From: Micavibrio sp. UBA1850
Lineage (GTDB): Bacteria > Pseudomonadota > Alphaproteobacteria > Micavibrionales > Micavibrionaceae
Assembly (NCBI GenBank): GCA_002338525.1
Contig: DDIM01000008.1
Span: forward strand, 26,018 to 74,404
Direction: 5' to 3'
Length of the DNA: 48,387 bases
Under the pieces are notes generated by a model. The model made no database searches and was not told where the DNA came from. It saw nothing but the letters and a program-made list of their open reading frames with translations. Positions 35,448 through 44,505 of the stretch are shown one piece after another. Both the position numbers and the translations under genes were made by a program. Each line of letters starts with the position of its first letter. The stretch's first letter is position 1.

Positions 35448-35476
35448 TTGGCACGCTTCCCTCAATAAGCTATCAA
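35448..35476 (+). promoter_or_regulatory. Candidate promoter for the RNA methyltransferase gene
   Basis: TTGGCA (35448-35453, 5 of 6) and TATCAA (35471-35476, 4 of 6) lie 17 bp apart, giving a leader of about 31 nt. Motif evidence only. The same bases also look like a sigma-54 minus-24 element, but the minus-12 GC is missing. Confidence 0.35.
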
Positions 35477-35514
35477 ATATAGTATATTAAATTTTATAAA
35501 TAGGTAGACTTACT

Positions 35515-36048
35515 ATGCGTGGATATTTCGGAATTGGTGTACAAGGCATACATAAAGAGCAAAATGTGGGAACATTAGCCCGTTCCGCCCACGCCTTTGG
35601 CGCTAACTTCTTTTTTACGCTCATGCCGCAAGTGGATGTACATGCGTTCAAAGCCAGTGACACGTCAGATGCTTTCGATCATGTGCCCTATCACCAGTAT
35701 GACAGTTTAGAAGACATGAATTTGCCACAAGGATGCCAACTGGTTGGTGTTGAACTTGTAGAAGATTCTATCGAGCTTCCTAGTTTTAAACACCCGACAC
35801 GTGCAGCCTATATATTGGGACCCGAAATGGGCGACCTTTCGCCCAAGGTTCAGGCAAAGTGCGACCATATTATAAAGATCCCCATGCATTTTTGCGTGAA
35901 TGTCGGAATTGCTGGCGCGATTGTTATGTATGACCGCCTCATCTCTCGTGGGCGGTTTGCTCCGCGCCCAATCCGTGCAGGTGGTCCGACAGAAACTTTA
36001 CCAAAAACTGTGCATGGCCATAAAATTCCTGATATACTAGGGTCCTAA
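35515..36048 (+). CDS. SpoU/TrmH family RNA methyltransferase
   Basis: 177-aa SPOUT-class methyltransferase using SAM and a trefoil-knot fold. Motif 1 is the Asn in QNVGTLARSA; motif 2 is YILGPEMGDLSPKV; motif 3 is FCVNVGIAGAIVMYDRL. Length fits the small, domain-less members such as TrmL, but the target RNA position cannot be read. It is monocistronic, 76 bp before ialB. Confidence 0.86.
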   Translation: MRGYFGIGVQGIHKEQNVGTLARSAHAFGANFFFTLMPQVDVHAFKASDTSDAFDHVPYHQYDSLEDMNLPQGCQLVGVELVEDSIELPSFKHPTRAAYILGPEMGDLSPKVQAKCDHIIKIPMHFCVNVGIAGAIVMYDRLISRGRFAPRPIRAGGPTETLPKTVHGHKIPDILGS

Positions 36049-36124
36049 AATATTAGCTTTTTTATTCATAACTTGACTTTCCCACGTATAATTCCTATGT
36101 ATTCCAACGAAATTAATTAGGTAC

Positions 36125-36640
36125 ATGAAAATGATAAAACAATTTTACACACTAATTGCAGCCCTTGGCTTCTTAACAATGTCTTCAGCTGCACATGCCT
36201 CAGAGCCACAAAAAATTGGCACATATGGCGATTGGTCAGCATATTCCTTCGTCGAAAACGGCAAAAAGGTATGCTACATGGTCAGCTCACCTAAGACGGA
36301 TGAGGGAGACTATACAAGACGTGGCGAGATTTATACGCTCATCACACATCGTCCTTCTGAAAACACAAGAAACGTTTTCAGCTACATTGCAGGCTACCCA
36401 TACAAGCAAGACAGCGAAGTCACTGTTTCTGTAAATGGTAAGGATTTTAAATTATTTACATACGAAGAGACAGCATGGGCACCAGACAGCGCTACAGACA
36501 ATGCGATTGCAGCAGCTGTGCGTAAGGGAAGCTCTTTAGTTGTAAAGGGAACTTCAAAGCGTGGCACATTAACAACAGACACATATAGCCTTAAAGGGTC
36601 GGGTGCCGCCCACGACGCAATTTCAAAAGCGTGCCCTTAA
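36125..36640 (+). CDS. Invasion-associated locus B (IalB) family protein
   Basis: 171 aa, with a signal peptide (cleaved after AHA near residue 25). The mature part has the GTYGDWSAYSF start and paired Cys of the IalB family (CYMVSSP and the terminal KACP), and the RGEIYTLITHRP segment. IalB proteins are alphaproteobacterial envelope proteins; the name comes from Bartonella invasion, but they also occur in free-living species, so no pathogenicity is implied. A TATAAT at 36087-36092 upstream could be its -10 box. Confidence 0.82.
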   Translation: MKMIKQFYTLIAALGFLTMSSAAHASEPQKIGTYGDWSAYSFVENGKKVCYMVSSPKTDEGDYTRRGEIYTLITHRPSENTRNVFSYIAGYPYKQDSEVTVSVNGKDFKLFTYEETAWAPDSATDNAIAAAVRKGSSLVVKGTSKRGTLTTDTYSLKGSGAAHDAISKACP

Positions 36641-36770
36641 TATTCATATTATGACGATTGGTGTATTTTTATCCCAAGATTTATATTAGAAATTATGTCA
36701 GGTACTTGTACGGCGATTCATGAATGTTTAATGTGTAGCCTACAAGACAAAATATAAGGAGATACCGTAA

Positions 36771-38342
36771 GTGACGGTACGATCAAAACCATATACTGTA
36801 TTATCGAAGAGACTGCCCCTAAATATTCTTAATGTACTAAGAATGAAGGAGCGCTATATCCGCAAGCGTGACGGCTCTCTTCGTATGCGCTGTAAAGCAA
36901 CCTTTGGCACGTTATTTCTTCTTGCGAGCGCTGGTATGGCCGTGCAAGCATATGAGGCCTATGTTGGGGTAGACTTTAAAATGGCTTATGCCCAAAAACT
37001 GGTCACTCATGAGATTACGCAAGCTGATTTAGAGATCGCCTCTCGCCTTCCTGTTCAGTCGGGGAAATTGGTCTCTAAAGATAATGACGAGACGCTTTCT
37101 ATTGAAGCCTACGATCCAGACAATACTAACGAATTTTTACACAACTATACACGTATACGTGAAGCGTTTCTTGATGAAGAAAAAATCAAAGAAAAGTTTT
37201 CCCCAAAGACCGTTAAAGTCTCTATTAAAAAAGGCGACACGCTGGCTGGCGCACTACAACGTAGTGGCGTAAATGGTGGCGATGCCTACACTGCGGTTAA
37301 GGCCATGACAGAGTATTTTGACCCTCGTCTTGTACGTCCTGGCCAAAATATCAGCGTAACGCTTGCGCCTTATGAAGGTGAGATGGCGTTTTCTAAGCTT
37401 GAATTTGTATCTGACCCAATCCGCACCATTGTTGTGGAGCGTGATGAAAACGGCGTGATTGACAGCCATCTTCAAGAAAAAGAAATCATTCCGCAGATCT
37501 TTGCCGCTAAAGCCACCGTTGAAAACTCGCTTTACGGCTCAGCCATGAAGCAAGGCGTTCCAGAGGCGATTATCGCGCAATCTATTCGCATCTTATCTTG
37601 GTCGATCGACTTTCAACGTGAGATCCGCGCAGGCGATAGCTTGGAAGTTTTATACAATGTCTATATGACAGATGATGGCGTCTATGTGCGAAGTGGAGAG
37701 CCTTACTATGTGAAGCTCACACAAAAAGACAACGAACTTGCGCTATATTTACATGAGTTTGACGATGGTCGTACAGGTTACTTCCGTGCAAACGGTCACA
37801 GCGCTAAAAAAGGGCTGTTAAGTACACCTGTTGATGGCGCTCGTATTTCTTCTGGATATGGTATGCGTCACCACCCTGTCTTGGGCTACAACAAAATGCA
37901 CAAGGGCGTTGATTTCGCAGCCCCTACTGGCACGCCTATATATGCCGCAGGTGACGGTGTTATTGCACGTGCCAATCGCTTTGGCGCCTACGGTAACTAC
38001 GTAAAAATACGTCACAACAAGAATTTGGACACAGCATATGCACACCTTAACGGCTTTGCCAAAGGTATTCGTGCAGGTACACGCGTCAAGCAAGGGCAAG
38101 TCATCGGCTATGTCGGTACAACAGGGCGCTCTACAGGGGCTCACCTGCACTATGAAGTCCTTGTCAATGGAAGCCAAGCAAACCCACGCTCTGTTAAGGT
38201 TCCAACTGGCGAGGTATTAAAAGGCTCTGAGCTAGCCTCTTTGAAGAAGACTATCAATAAATACGATCGTCAGTTTGCCTCACAGATGAGAAGTCGAAAA
38301 ATGGCTTCGAATCCGCAGTCTAAAAACACAGCTAACAATTAA
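36771..38342 (+). CDS. M23 family peptidoglycan endopeptidase, membrane-anchored
   Basis: 523 aa. A membrane helix at about residues 43-60 anchors a periplasmic protein. A LysM/OapA-like region (KVSIKKGDTLAGALQRSG, 149-166) precedes the M23 domain (about 350-465) with the zinc ligands H377 and D381 in HKGVDF, H425, and H458-x-H460 in AHLHYEV. The stretch SSGYGMRHHPVLGYNKMHKG closely matches MepM. It cleaves cross-links so that new strands can be inserted. The GTG start is set by AAGGAG 9 bp upstream. It is the last plus-strand gene before the cox block. Confidence 0.9.
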   Translation: MTVRSKPYTVLSKRLPLNILNVLRMKERYIRKRDGSLRMRCKATFGTLFLLASAGMAVQAYEAYVGVDFKMAYAQKLVTHEITQADLEIASRLPVQSGKLVSKDNDETLSIEAYDPDNTNEFLHNYTRIREAFLDEEKIKEKFSPKTVKVSIKKGDTLAGALQRSGVNGGDAYTAVKAMTEYFDPRLVRPGQNISVTLAPYEGEMAFSKLEFVSDPIRTIVVERDENGVIDSHLQEKEIIPQIFAAKATVENSLYGSAMKQGVPEAIIAQSIRILSWSIDFQREIRAGDSLEVLYNVYMTDDGVYVRSGEPYYVKLTQKDNELALYLHEFDDGRTGYFRANGHSAKKGLLSTPVDGARISSGYGMRHHPVLGYNKMHKGVDFAAPTGTPIYAAGDGVIARANRFGAYGNYVKIRHNKNLDTAYAHLNGFAKGIRAGTRVKQGQVIGYVGTTGRSTGAHLHYEVLVNGSQANPRSVKVPTGEVLKGSELASLKKTINKYDRQFASQMRSRKMASNPQSKNTANN

Positions 38343-38482
38343 TTTACAGATACATATAAGTACGCCACATTAAACGCATGAGGCCGCACGCTGGATTATG
38401 ACTTTGGAATATTTATGTTGGCTACATCATCTTCACTCGCTTGAGCGTGCCCAATAAAAAGAGCTGCCAAGCCAGTTTAAAT

Positions 38483-39175
38483 TTATGATTTTCGCCAAAA
38501 ACGCGCATAATACACAACCCACATTATCGCGCACATTGAAAACCAGAAGAACGCGTATTGCTTATGGTTATTGTTGGGTGTGTAACGCTCGCTCGCAGGC
38601 GTGATATTGTCAATACTGGGTGTTATTGCCTCTGCAACCAACACGGTATCTGGTAGATCATTTAAGCCAGTTGAACGCCTTACATCATCACGATCTAAAT
38701 AAATCCATTGCTGATTGTTGATATCGTTTTTGATACCCGCACGCCATGATTTAGGGATCTTACGCGCAGCGCCTGTTATTGTATAGGGTGTATTGCTATT
38801 TAAATCATGATCAATGCGCGCGGACGTGCCGAGTCTGACAATCAAATGACCTTCATCTTCAAGCCTCAGGATTGAGTATATATTAAACGCATTTTGTCCA
38901 TTTGATGTTGCAATAACAGTATCAGCCTTAAGCGTTCCGTTTAATGTTCCGCGGACGATGTCAGATTTGCTGAGTGTGCTAATGCTATCAAGGGCAAGAG
39001 GTATTGCCTCTGCTGGTTTTTGATACTCACGCTCTAGATTTTCAAGCATGTTTTGCTTCCACTCTAGGCGATATATTTGCCATGTGCCAAGCGCGCATAA
39101 AATGATAGATGCAAGCACAACACATATGGTTGAAACAATCGGAAATGGACGCTTCGTGCCTGCTTGCAAAGCCAC
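38483..39175 (-). CDS. surf1: SURF1 family cytochrome c oxidase assembly protein
   Basis: 230 aa with N- and C-terminal membrane helices. N-terminal ALGTWQIYRLEWK is the SURF1 signature; the C-terminus has NNHKQYAFFWFSMC. It helps place heme a in subunit I. It lies 6 bp after ctaE in the cox operon. The central WIYLDRDDV region matches the family. Confidence 0.92.
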   Translation of the reverse strand: MALQAGTKRPFPIVSTICVVLASIILCALGTWQIYRLEWKQNMLENLEREYQKPAEAIPLALDSISTLSKSDIVRGTLNGTLKADTVIATSNGQNAFNIYSILRLEDEGHLIVRLGTSARIDHDLNSNTPYTITGAARKIPKSWRAGIKNDINNQQWIYLDRDDVRRSTGLNDLPDTVLVAEAITPSIDNITPASERYTPNNNHKQYAFFWFSMCAIMWVVYYARFWRKS

Positions 39176-39181
39176 GGTGGA

Positions 39182-40069
39182 TTAACCCGCAGCCTGCATG
39201 CCAATCATGTTACCCCACACGTAGACAGCAACAAACAAGAACAGCCATACAACATCAACAAAATGCCAGTACCACGCCGCTGCTTCGAAGCCGAAGTGGC
39301 GCTCTTTTGTGAAATGCCCTTTAGATGAACGTATCCAGCATACTGCTAAAAAGATAGTACCAACAAGAACGTGAAAGCCATGAAAGCCTGTAGCCATGAA
39401 GAATGTAGACGGGTATACCCCTTCTGTGAAGCCAAATGCAACATGCGTATATTCATATACTTGGAACGCCATAAATATCGCACCTAAAAGCACTGTTAAG
39501 CCTAACGCTTTGGTCGCATCCTTTTGGTTACCTTGCGTAATTTCATAATGCGCCCATGTAACTGTACATCCAGACAATAGCAAAATCATTGTCATTAAAA
39601 GAGGCAGACCAAACGCCCCCAAAACTTCGATCCCAACAGGGGGCCATTGGCCTTGCGTGTAGTCCATTTTAAGGACTTCATTCGCCTGATCAACAAATAA
39701 GCTTGCATCAAAAAACGCCCAGAAAAATGCGACAAAGAACATCAATTCAGAACAGATAAATAGTGCCATTCCATAGCGGAACCCAATTTGAACGATTGGT
39801 GAGTGTTCGTTTTTGCCTTTTACTAAAGACTCCATAAGAACATCTTTCCACCAGTACCACATTACACCCAATATAGCGCCAACACCAACGATAGGACCAA
39901 TGAGGCCTATTGACATGCCAAAGATTTGTACGTCATGCATGTATAAGACCATTCCCATCGCAAAAAGTCCGCCTGCTAATGCGCCCATCAACGGCCAAAT
40001 GCTAGGCTCAGGGACGTGAAAAGGGTGAGGTTTGCCGGTGGTTCCGTATTCAATTTGTTGTTCTGACAT
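39182..40069 (-). CDS. ctaE: Cytochrome c oxidase subunit III
   Basis: 295-aa subunit III of aa3-type oxidase with seven membrane segments. It starts with KPHPFHVPEPSIWPLMGA, then shows ELMFFVAFFWAFF, HYEITQGNQ and, at the C-terminus, AAAWYWHFVDVVWLFLF, all diagnostic. It lies between ctaG and surf1. Subunits I and II are not in the window. Confidence 0.96.
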   Translation of the reverse strand: MSEQQIEYGTTGKPHPFHVPEPSIWPLMGALAGGLFAMGMVLYMHDVQIFGMSIGLIGPIVGVGAILGVMWYWWKDVLMESLVKGKNEHSPIVQIGFRYGMALFICSELMFFVAFFWAFFDASLFVDQANEVLKMDYTQGQWPPVGIEVLGAFGLPLLMTMILLLSGCTVTWAHYEITQGNQKDATKALGLTVLLGAIFMAFQVYEYTHVAFGFTEGVYPSTFFMATGFHGFHVLVGTIFLAVCWIRSSKGHFTKERHFGFEAAAWYWHFVDVVWLFLFVAVYVWGNMIGMQAAG

Positions 40070-40130
40070 TTTTAATCCGTATTTTGTCTGGGTATTTGAT
40101 GTGTTAGTTCAAAAAAACTACATTAACGCA

Positions 40131-40694
40131 TTATGGCGCATTGTAAAAGTCTTCAATTGCATCATCTAGCGCCTTTGTCGACGCCTCATAAAAAGTATAA
40201 GACAGTGTGATAACGCTCACATCGTCCATATAGGGATCGTCATTGAAAGCGGGATCGACGTAAAAGACGATAGGCATTGACACATTTTGTTTTGGGTTGA
40301 GCGCCTGCTCTTGAAAACAAAAACATTCAATTTTGTGAAAGTATTTTCCCACCTTCGGCGGAGACACATTATAAACGGCAGTGCCTGTGACAGTTTTGTT
40401 GCCTAAGTTTTGCGCCCTGTATGATACAAGCGCTTGCGCACCCACGTTTAGCGTGACATCGCGCTGCTCGGGCTCAAAGCGCCATGGCATGCCACGCTCT
40501 GTGTCTGCATTAAATTTTACGGTCACTTCACGATCTGTGATTTCAGTTGGGGCACTTTCAGATACTTGTGTTGTGCCGCCCCAGCCTGTGACGCGGCAAA
40601 ATAGACTATAAAGGGGTACAGAGGCAAATGCCGTTCCCACCATTACAATGACAATGCCGAAAACACTCAGTAATGTCTTTGTGTTTTTATCCAT
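40131..40694 (-). CDS. ctaG: Cytochrome c oxidase assembly protein CtaG (Cox11)
   Basis: 187-aa membrane-anchored copper chaperone that loads the Cu-B site of subunit I. N-terminal helix, PLYSLFCRVTGWGGTTQ, then the periplasmic domain with the copper-binding IECFCFQEQ motif and MPIVFYVDP. It lies between coxF-like and ctaE genes on the minus strand. Confidence 0.95.
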   Translation of the reverse strand: MDKNTKTLLSVFGIVIVMVGTAFASVPLYSLFCRVTGWGGTTQVSESAPTEITDREVTVKFNADTERGMPWRFEPEQRDVTLNVGAQALVSYRAQNLGNKTVTGTAVYNVSPPKVGKYFHKIECFCFQEQALNPKQNVSMPIVFYVDPAFNDDPYMDDVSVITLSYTFYEASTKALDDAIEDFYNAP

Positions 40695-40709
40695 ACTAGT
40701 GCAACGGCC

Positions 40710-40832
40710 TTACGCCCACGCTTGCATTTTGATAATAGCCACGGCAAAAACAATGACGCACCATCCGATAATCATTCCGAAAATGATAAGGTTGGATTTT
40801 TTCTTTTCTTTATGTAGATCTGTCTTAGGCAT
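40710..40832 (-). CDS. Tiny CoxF-like membrane protein
   Basis: 40 aa, found by reading the gap before ctaG. Starts MPKTDLHKEKKKSNLIIFGM, with a basic head, one membrane helix and the short end KMQAWA. Its size, DLHK-KKK head, single helix and position just upstream of ctaG match the CoxF-type cytochrome oxidase assembly factors of Alphaproteobacteria. No ribosome-binding site is obvious. The 15-bp spacing to ctaG supports co-transcription. Identification rests mainly on position and layout. Confidence 0.6.
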   Translation of the reverse strand: MPKTDLHKEKKKSNLIIFGMIIGWCVIVFAVAIIKMQAWA

Positions 40833-40873
40833 ACGAAAAATATAGGCCGTTTTTAAAACGCTGTCCAGCGTAA

Positions 40874-41374
40874 TCAGGCAGCAGACACCTGATCATTTGG
40901 TGATACATCATTCAGCATAAGCTTGAGGCCGTCTACGCCTTCAACAGCTCTTAAACTTTCAATCAAAGCCTTGTCGTTCATCAACCTTGTGAGGCGTGAT
41001 AGGTATCGCAGATTCAACGCGCCTAAACGCGCAGGAGCCGCCGTCAACGCTACGAAATTGATGATTTGCATTCCCTGCCCTAAATCCACAACAACGGGAT
41101 TGTTTAAGCGCATAAAAATTGTTTTACGCGAAGAGAGTATATCTATGTTGGCATTACCAATTAGAACGTTATTTACAATGGATACGCCGTGCGTCTCTTG
41201 TTCTTGTAATAACGCATCATAAATAGTTTGAGATTTGGTTGTAGCGATCGCCTGAGAGGCATTTCCCTCAGATATATATTGTGAGGCTTGTTGCAAACAA
41301 TGCTCTACCGATTTCGCTTTTATATTATCGAAACACTCATCAAAATAAATATTTTGTGTTCTATATAAATGCAT
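40874..41374 (-). CDS. PtsN-like (EIIA-Ntr family) protein lacking the phosphorylated His
   Basis: 166 aa. It aligns with PtsN (nitrogen PTS IIA): IYDALLQEQETHG, FMRLNNPVVVD, FVALTAAPARLGALNLRYLS and SRLTRLMNDKALIESLRAV match in order and spacing. The motif normally reading GNGxAIPH is VNNVLIGN here, so Asn (N74) stands where the phosphorylated His should be. It may be a non-phosphorylatable regulator or a decaying gene; the intact frame and a strong AGGGAGGGG ribosome-binding site argue for expression. It lies downstream of hpf, as in rpoN clusters, but behind a terminator. Confidence 0.65.
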   Translation of the reverse strand: MHLYRTQNIYFDECFDNIKAKSVEHCLQQASQYISEGNASQAIATTKSQTIYDALLQEQETHGVSIVNNVLIGNANIDILSSRKTIFMRLNNPVVVDLGQGMQIINFVALTAAPARLGALNLRYLSRLTRLMNDKALIESLRAVEGVDGLKLMLNDVSPNDQVSAA

Positions 41375-41474
41375 GGCTTTCCCCTCCCTTGCAAAACCAT
41401 AATTTTCGATTCGGGTTGCCCCTCATTCTGATTATGCTTTTAGCGTTAAATACACGAGAAGCAAGTATTTTCGT

Positions 41475-41503
41475 ATAAAAAAACCGCTAAAAACAGCGGT
41501 TTT
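41475..41503 (-). terminator. Rho-independent terminator of hpf
   Basis: AAAACCGCT and AGCGGTTTT form a 9-bp stem with a 6-nt loop (arms 41495-41503 and 41480-41488). On the minus strand a run of seven T follows. It lies 24 bp beyond the hpf stop and should separate hpf from the ptsN-like gene. Confidence 0.85.
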
Positions 41504-41526
41504 CCTAATTCCTAAGATTAACTTAA

Positions 41527-42165
41527 TTATTCCGCAACAGCAGATAATTGCTCGCTAGGATCAACCCAGCCGATGTTTCCATCTGAGCGTTTATAAACCA
41601 TATTCAATGTGTTTGTTTTTGAATTTACAAACATCACAGCACACTCTTCAGACAAGTCCATACGCATGACAGCTTCTGACGGTGTCATTGTTTGGATGCT
41701 TGTTTGCAATTCAGCCACGATTGTTGGCTCTTTTGGTACATAACGATCATCGTCTTGCTGATCGTCATTTACAGGCTCGCTTTCAGAGAATTGTTCAAAC
41801 AACTCTGATGCCAATGTATAATCATTTGCCTTCAACATTTCTGTTTCAGGTGTTTGATCCATACGATCATGGTGATCACGTAAGCGTGTTTTGTAACGAC
41901 GGAACTGTTTTGCAACTTTGTCCGCGGCTTTATCAAACGCAGCATACGGATCTGTGTCTTCTGCCGTCCCCTGAACAAGAAGGTTTTTACCGCCTTGCAT
42001 AGAAATATGCGCCTTAAAGAATGCACTGCTTTCTTTTCCAAGCGTTACAGTCGCTGCGACCGCACGATTAAAGTACTTCTCATTAATATCTGTGAGCTTG
42101 TCTTCCATATGACTGCGAAGTGCGTCACCTATATCCAAGTGTCTACCGTTGAATGTCAATTCCAT
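41527..42165 (-). CDS. hpf: Long-form ribosome hibernation promoting factor
   Basis: 212 aa. N-terminal HPF/RaiA domain (MELTFNGRHLDIGDALRSHM, residues about 1-100) that binds the 30S decoding centre, a linker, and a C-terminal dimerisation domain (KEPTIVAELQTSIQTMTPSE to IGWVDPSE), as in long HPFs that form 100S dimers. AAGGA lies 8 bp before the ATG at 42165; Met codons upstream overlap this site. It usually sits after rpoN, but here murD, murI and yihY come between. Confidence 0.92.
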   Translation of the reverse strand: MELTFNGRHLDIGDALRSHMEDKLTDINEKYFNRAVAATVTLGKESSAFFKAHISMQGGKNLLVQGTAEDTDPYAAFDKAADKVAKQFRRYKTRLRDHHDRMDQTPETEMLKANDYTLASELFEQFSESEPVNDDQQDDDRYVPKEPTIVAELQTSIQTMTPSEAVMRMDLSEECAVMFVNSKTNTLNMVYKRSDGNIGWVDPSEQLSAVAE

Positions 42166-42310
42166 TTGGAGCATCCTTTTCTTTTTATAGTTAGTTGTTG
42201 GCACTGGCTATACTGCCAGACCTTCCGAAGTTTCGGAGATAAGATATATGCGTTTTGTTGCATAATATAATGATACCACATAGGAGGCTTCGAGAGAAGA
42301 AATTCAAAAA

Positions 42311-43675
42311 TTATTTTTTGATTTCCGCCCTTACAATCTCTTCAAAATGGCACCCTCTTTCTTCAAAATTCCGGTACTGATCAAAAGATGCACATGCAGG
42401 AGATAGCAGCACTGTTGCCTTTTTACCTTCTTTACGCGCATCCTTATACGATTGAATTAGTGCCGATTTCATGTCCGTAAAGGTCTCGAAAGGGATATTC
42501 TGCTTTTTTAATACCTCAGAAAAACTGGCCGCCGCCTGACCATAAAGATATGCTTTTTTTATGGTTTTAAAATAATGCGTTAACCCCTCAATGCCGCCGT
42601 CTTTTGCAACCCCACCGGCGAGCCAGTATATATTTTGGAAGCTTACCAACGCGTGCCGTGCTGCCTCACCATTGGTCGCTTTACTGTCATTAATAAATGT
42701 AATGCCATCATATTGGGCGACTTTGAACTGTCGATGCGCCAAACCGTTAAACGTCAAAAATTCATTTATGATTTTTTCTGGCGCAAGCCCAAAAACCTTT
42801 GATGCCACGGCATATACGCATGCCGCATTTTGGTGATTGTGAACACCCTTGAGTGTTTCTGCTTGTTTCATATCTCCAACCAAAACACCGTCGTCATATA
42901 TTTCATGGCCAATAATGCTCACACCGTTCGTCAGTTTTTCTTTCGTCGAAACAGGAATGCATTTATGATCCTTTTGTTGAGAGATCCTATTGTACATATC
43001 TGCGCTATACTCATCATCGATACAGATTACTGCAAAAGCCCCCTTGTGTTGGGCATCCGTTTCAAATATTTTTGCCTTTGCCGCCACATACCCTCTCATA
43101 TCTCCGTGGCGCTCTAAATGGTCGGCTGTGATATTTAACCAAATAACTGCACGTGCGTTCAGGTTATGCGTAATTTCAGTTTGATATGAAGAAAGCTCTG
43201 CGACAATTGCCTGAGCGTTGTTGGACAAGCTCATAAGCGCCGTACCGATATTACCGCCCATCTCACAGTGCATATGCCCAGATAGCACATGATGCATTAA
43301 GGCCGTGGTCGTTGATTTTCCATTTGTGCCCGTCACAGCAACTATATCGCCCTTATAGCTTTGCTTAAAAATATGTACATCATTGACGATTTCTACATTC
43401 GCATCACGAGCCCTTGCCACAACAGGGTGTATGGTGGGTAATGTGTGTGAAATACCAGGCGACAAAACAAGCAAATCAAACTCGTTGAAATTTTCATATA
43501 TATTCAAATCAGCAATGTCATAACTTGAATTGACAACATCCGCTTCCTTGTATCCATCATCCCATGCGACAACGCGCGCGCCAGATTGGCTAAGTGCCTC
43601 GGCTACGGCCTGTCCAGAGCGCCCCAATCCCAGCACAGCAATTTTTTGACCCTTAAACACGCCACAGTTAATCAT
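42311..43675 (-). CDS. murD: UDP-N-acetylmuramoylalanine--D-glutamate ligase
   Basis: Adds D-Glu to UDP-MurNAc-Ala. 454 aa: N-terminal Rossmann domain (VLGLGRSGQAVAEAL), a central ATP-grasp-like Mur ligase domain with P-loop VTGTNGKSTTT, and FINDSKATNGEAARHAL. The start at 43675 makes an ATGA overlap with murI, which supplies the D-Glu substrate; 12 further N-terminal codons in the frame are a shadow of murI. Most alphaproteobacterial murD genes lie in the dcw cluster, so this placement is notable. Confidence 0.93.
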   Translation of the reverse strand: MINCGVFKGQKIAVLGLGRSGQAVAEALSQSGARVVAWDDGYKEADVVNSSYDIADLNIYENFNEFDLLVLSPGISHTLPTIHPVVARARDANVEIVNDVHIFKQSYKGDIVAVTGTNGKSTTTALMHHVLSGHMHCEMGGNIGTALMSLSNNAQAIVAELSSYQTEITHNLNARAVIWLNITADHLERHGDMRGYVAAKAKIFETDAQHKGAFAVICIDDEYSADMYNRISQQKDHKCIPVSTKEKLTNGVSIIGHEIYDDGVLVGDMKQAETLKGVHNHQNAACVYAVASKVFGLAPEKIINEFLTFNGLAHRQFKVAQYDGITFINDSKATNGEAARHALVSFQNIYWLAGGVAKDGGIEGLTHYFKTIKKAYLYGQAAASFSEVLKKQNIPFETFTDMKSALIQSYKDARKEGKKATVLLSPACASFDQYRNFEERGCHFEEIVRAEIKK

Positions 43676-44502
43676 TGCTCGCCCCCTGCCACTGAGACTT
43701 TTTGCAAACAAACATCTTCCCCATATATCTGCGAAGCTGTTTTTTGGTAGGCCGTTGTCATATCAGTCACCAATAATTTTGTATTTTTTGATTTAGACAA
43801 ATTATCATCAATTTCTGGATGACGGTGCAGGTAATCCATCAATTTCGCAGGCACAATCTCGTCTTGTGAGATCAACTTAATATCTGCGCCGTTGAGCGCT
43901 TTTTTGATATGGTTTTTAAGGAGGGGGTAATGCGTACACCCTAGAATAATACTTTGTACGTTTGCACATATGAGCGGTTGGACGTACTCATCCAAAATCG
44001 GCTCAATCCACTTCATGCCGTCATTTTCGATCAATGGGACAAGCAAAGGGCAGCTTTGGGAAAACAGCTCAATGTCTGGGTCAATTTTATGAAGCTCTTC
44101 TTCGTAGACATTAGACATCACCATTGTATGTGTGGCAAGAAGACCAATCCTTTTGTGTCTCATCTCATGAGCTTCTTCCAAGGTTGGCACCACAACGCCC
44201 AAGATACGGCGATCGGGGTAGTGACGCGTCAGGAATTCTTGTTGCATTTTACGAAGCGCAGAGGCGTTAGCTGTATTACACGCCATAATAACAAGCGTAC
44301 AATCTTGTTGTTCGAATAGATAGCGAATGGCTGCGACACTGTGGGCGTATACAGCATCTGTTGACCGGTTGCCGTATGGTACGTTGAGCGTATCTCCCAG
44401 ATAGACGATATCGTAATCAGGGAGATAATCTCTGATAGCCTTTGTTATCAATAGCCCGCCTAGACCGGAGTCGAATACGCCAATTTTATGTGTGCCGCTC
44501 AT
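43672..44502 (-). CDS. murI: Glutamate racemase
   Basis: Makes D-glutamate for peptidoglycan; its product is used by murD next door. 276 aa. Catalytic cysteines lie in VIMACNTANASAL and ILGCTHYPLL, with the start GVFDSGLGGLLITKAI. It begins 3 bp after yihY and overlaps murD by 4 bp, so yihY-murI-murD is a tight operon. Confidence 0.95.
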   Translation of the reverse strand: MSGTHKIGVFDSGLGGLLITKAIRDYLPDYDIVYLGDTLNVPYGNRSTDAVYAHSVAAIRYLFEQQDCTLVIMACNTANASALRKMQQEFLTRHYPDRRILGVVVPTLEEAHEMRHKRIGLLATHTMVMSNVYEEELHKIDPDIELFSQSCPLLVPLIENDGMKWIEPILDEYVQPLICANVQSIILGCTHYPLLKNHIKKALNGADIKLISQDEIVPAKLMDYLHRHPEIDDNLSKSKNTKLLVTDMTTAYQKTASQIYGEDVCLQKVSVAGGEQ

Positions 44503-44505
44503 GAC

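Noticed and set aside
35449..35464. Sigma-54 promoter upstream of the methyltransferase
   Set aside because: TGGCACG fits the minus-24 element perfectly, but the minus-12 GC dinucleotide is not at the required spacing; a sigma-70 reading of the same bases fits better.
42198..42237. Inverted repeats upstream of hpf (TGGC/GCCA and TCCGAA/TTCGGA) as a sigma-54 site or operator
   Set aside because: The GG-GC spacing for sigma-54 is off by three bases and the palindromes are short; no named regulator matches.
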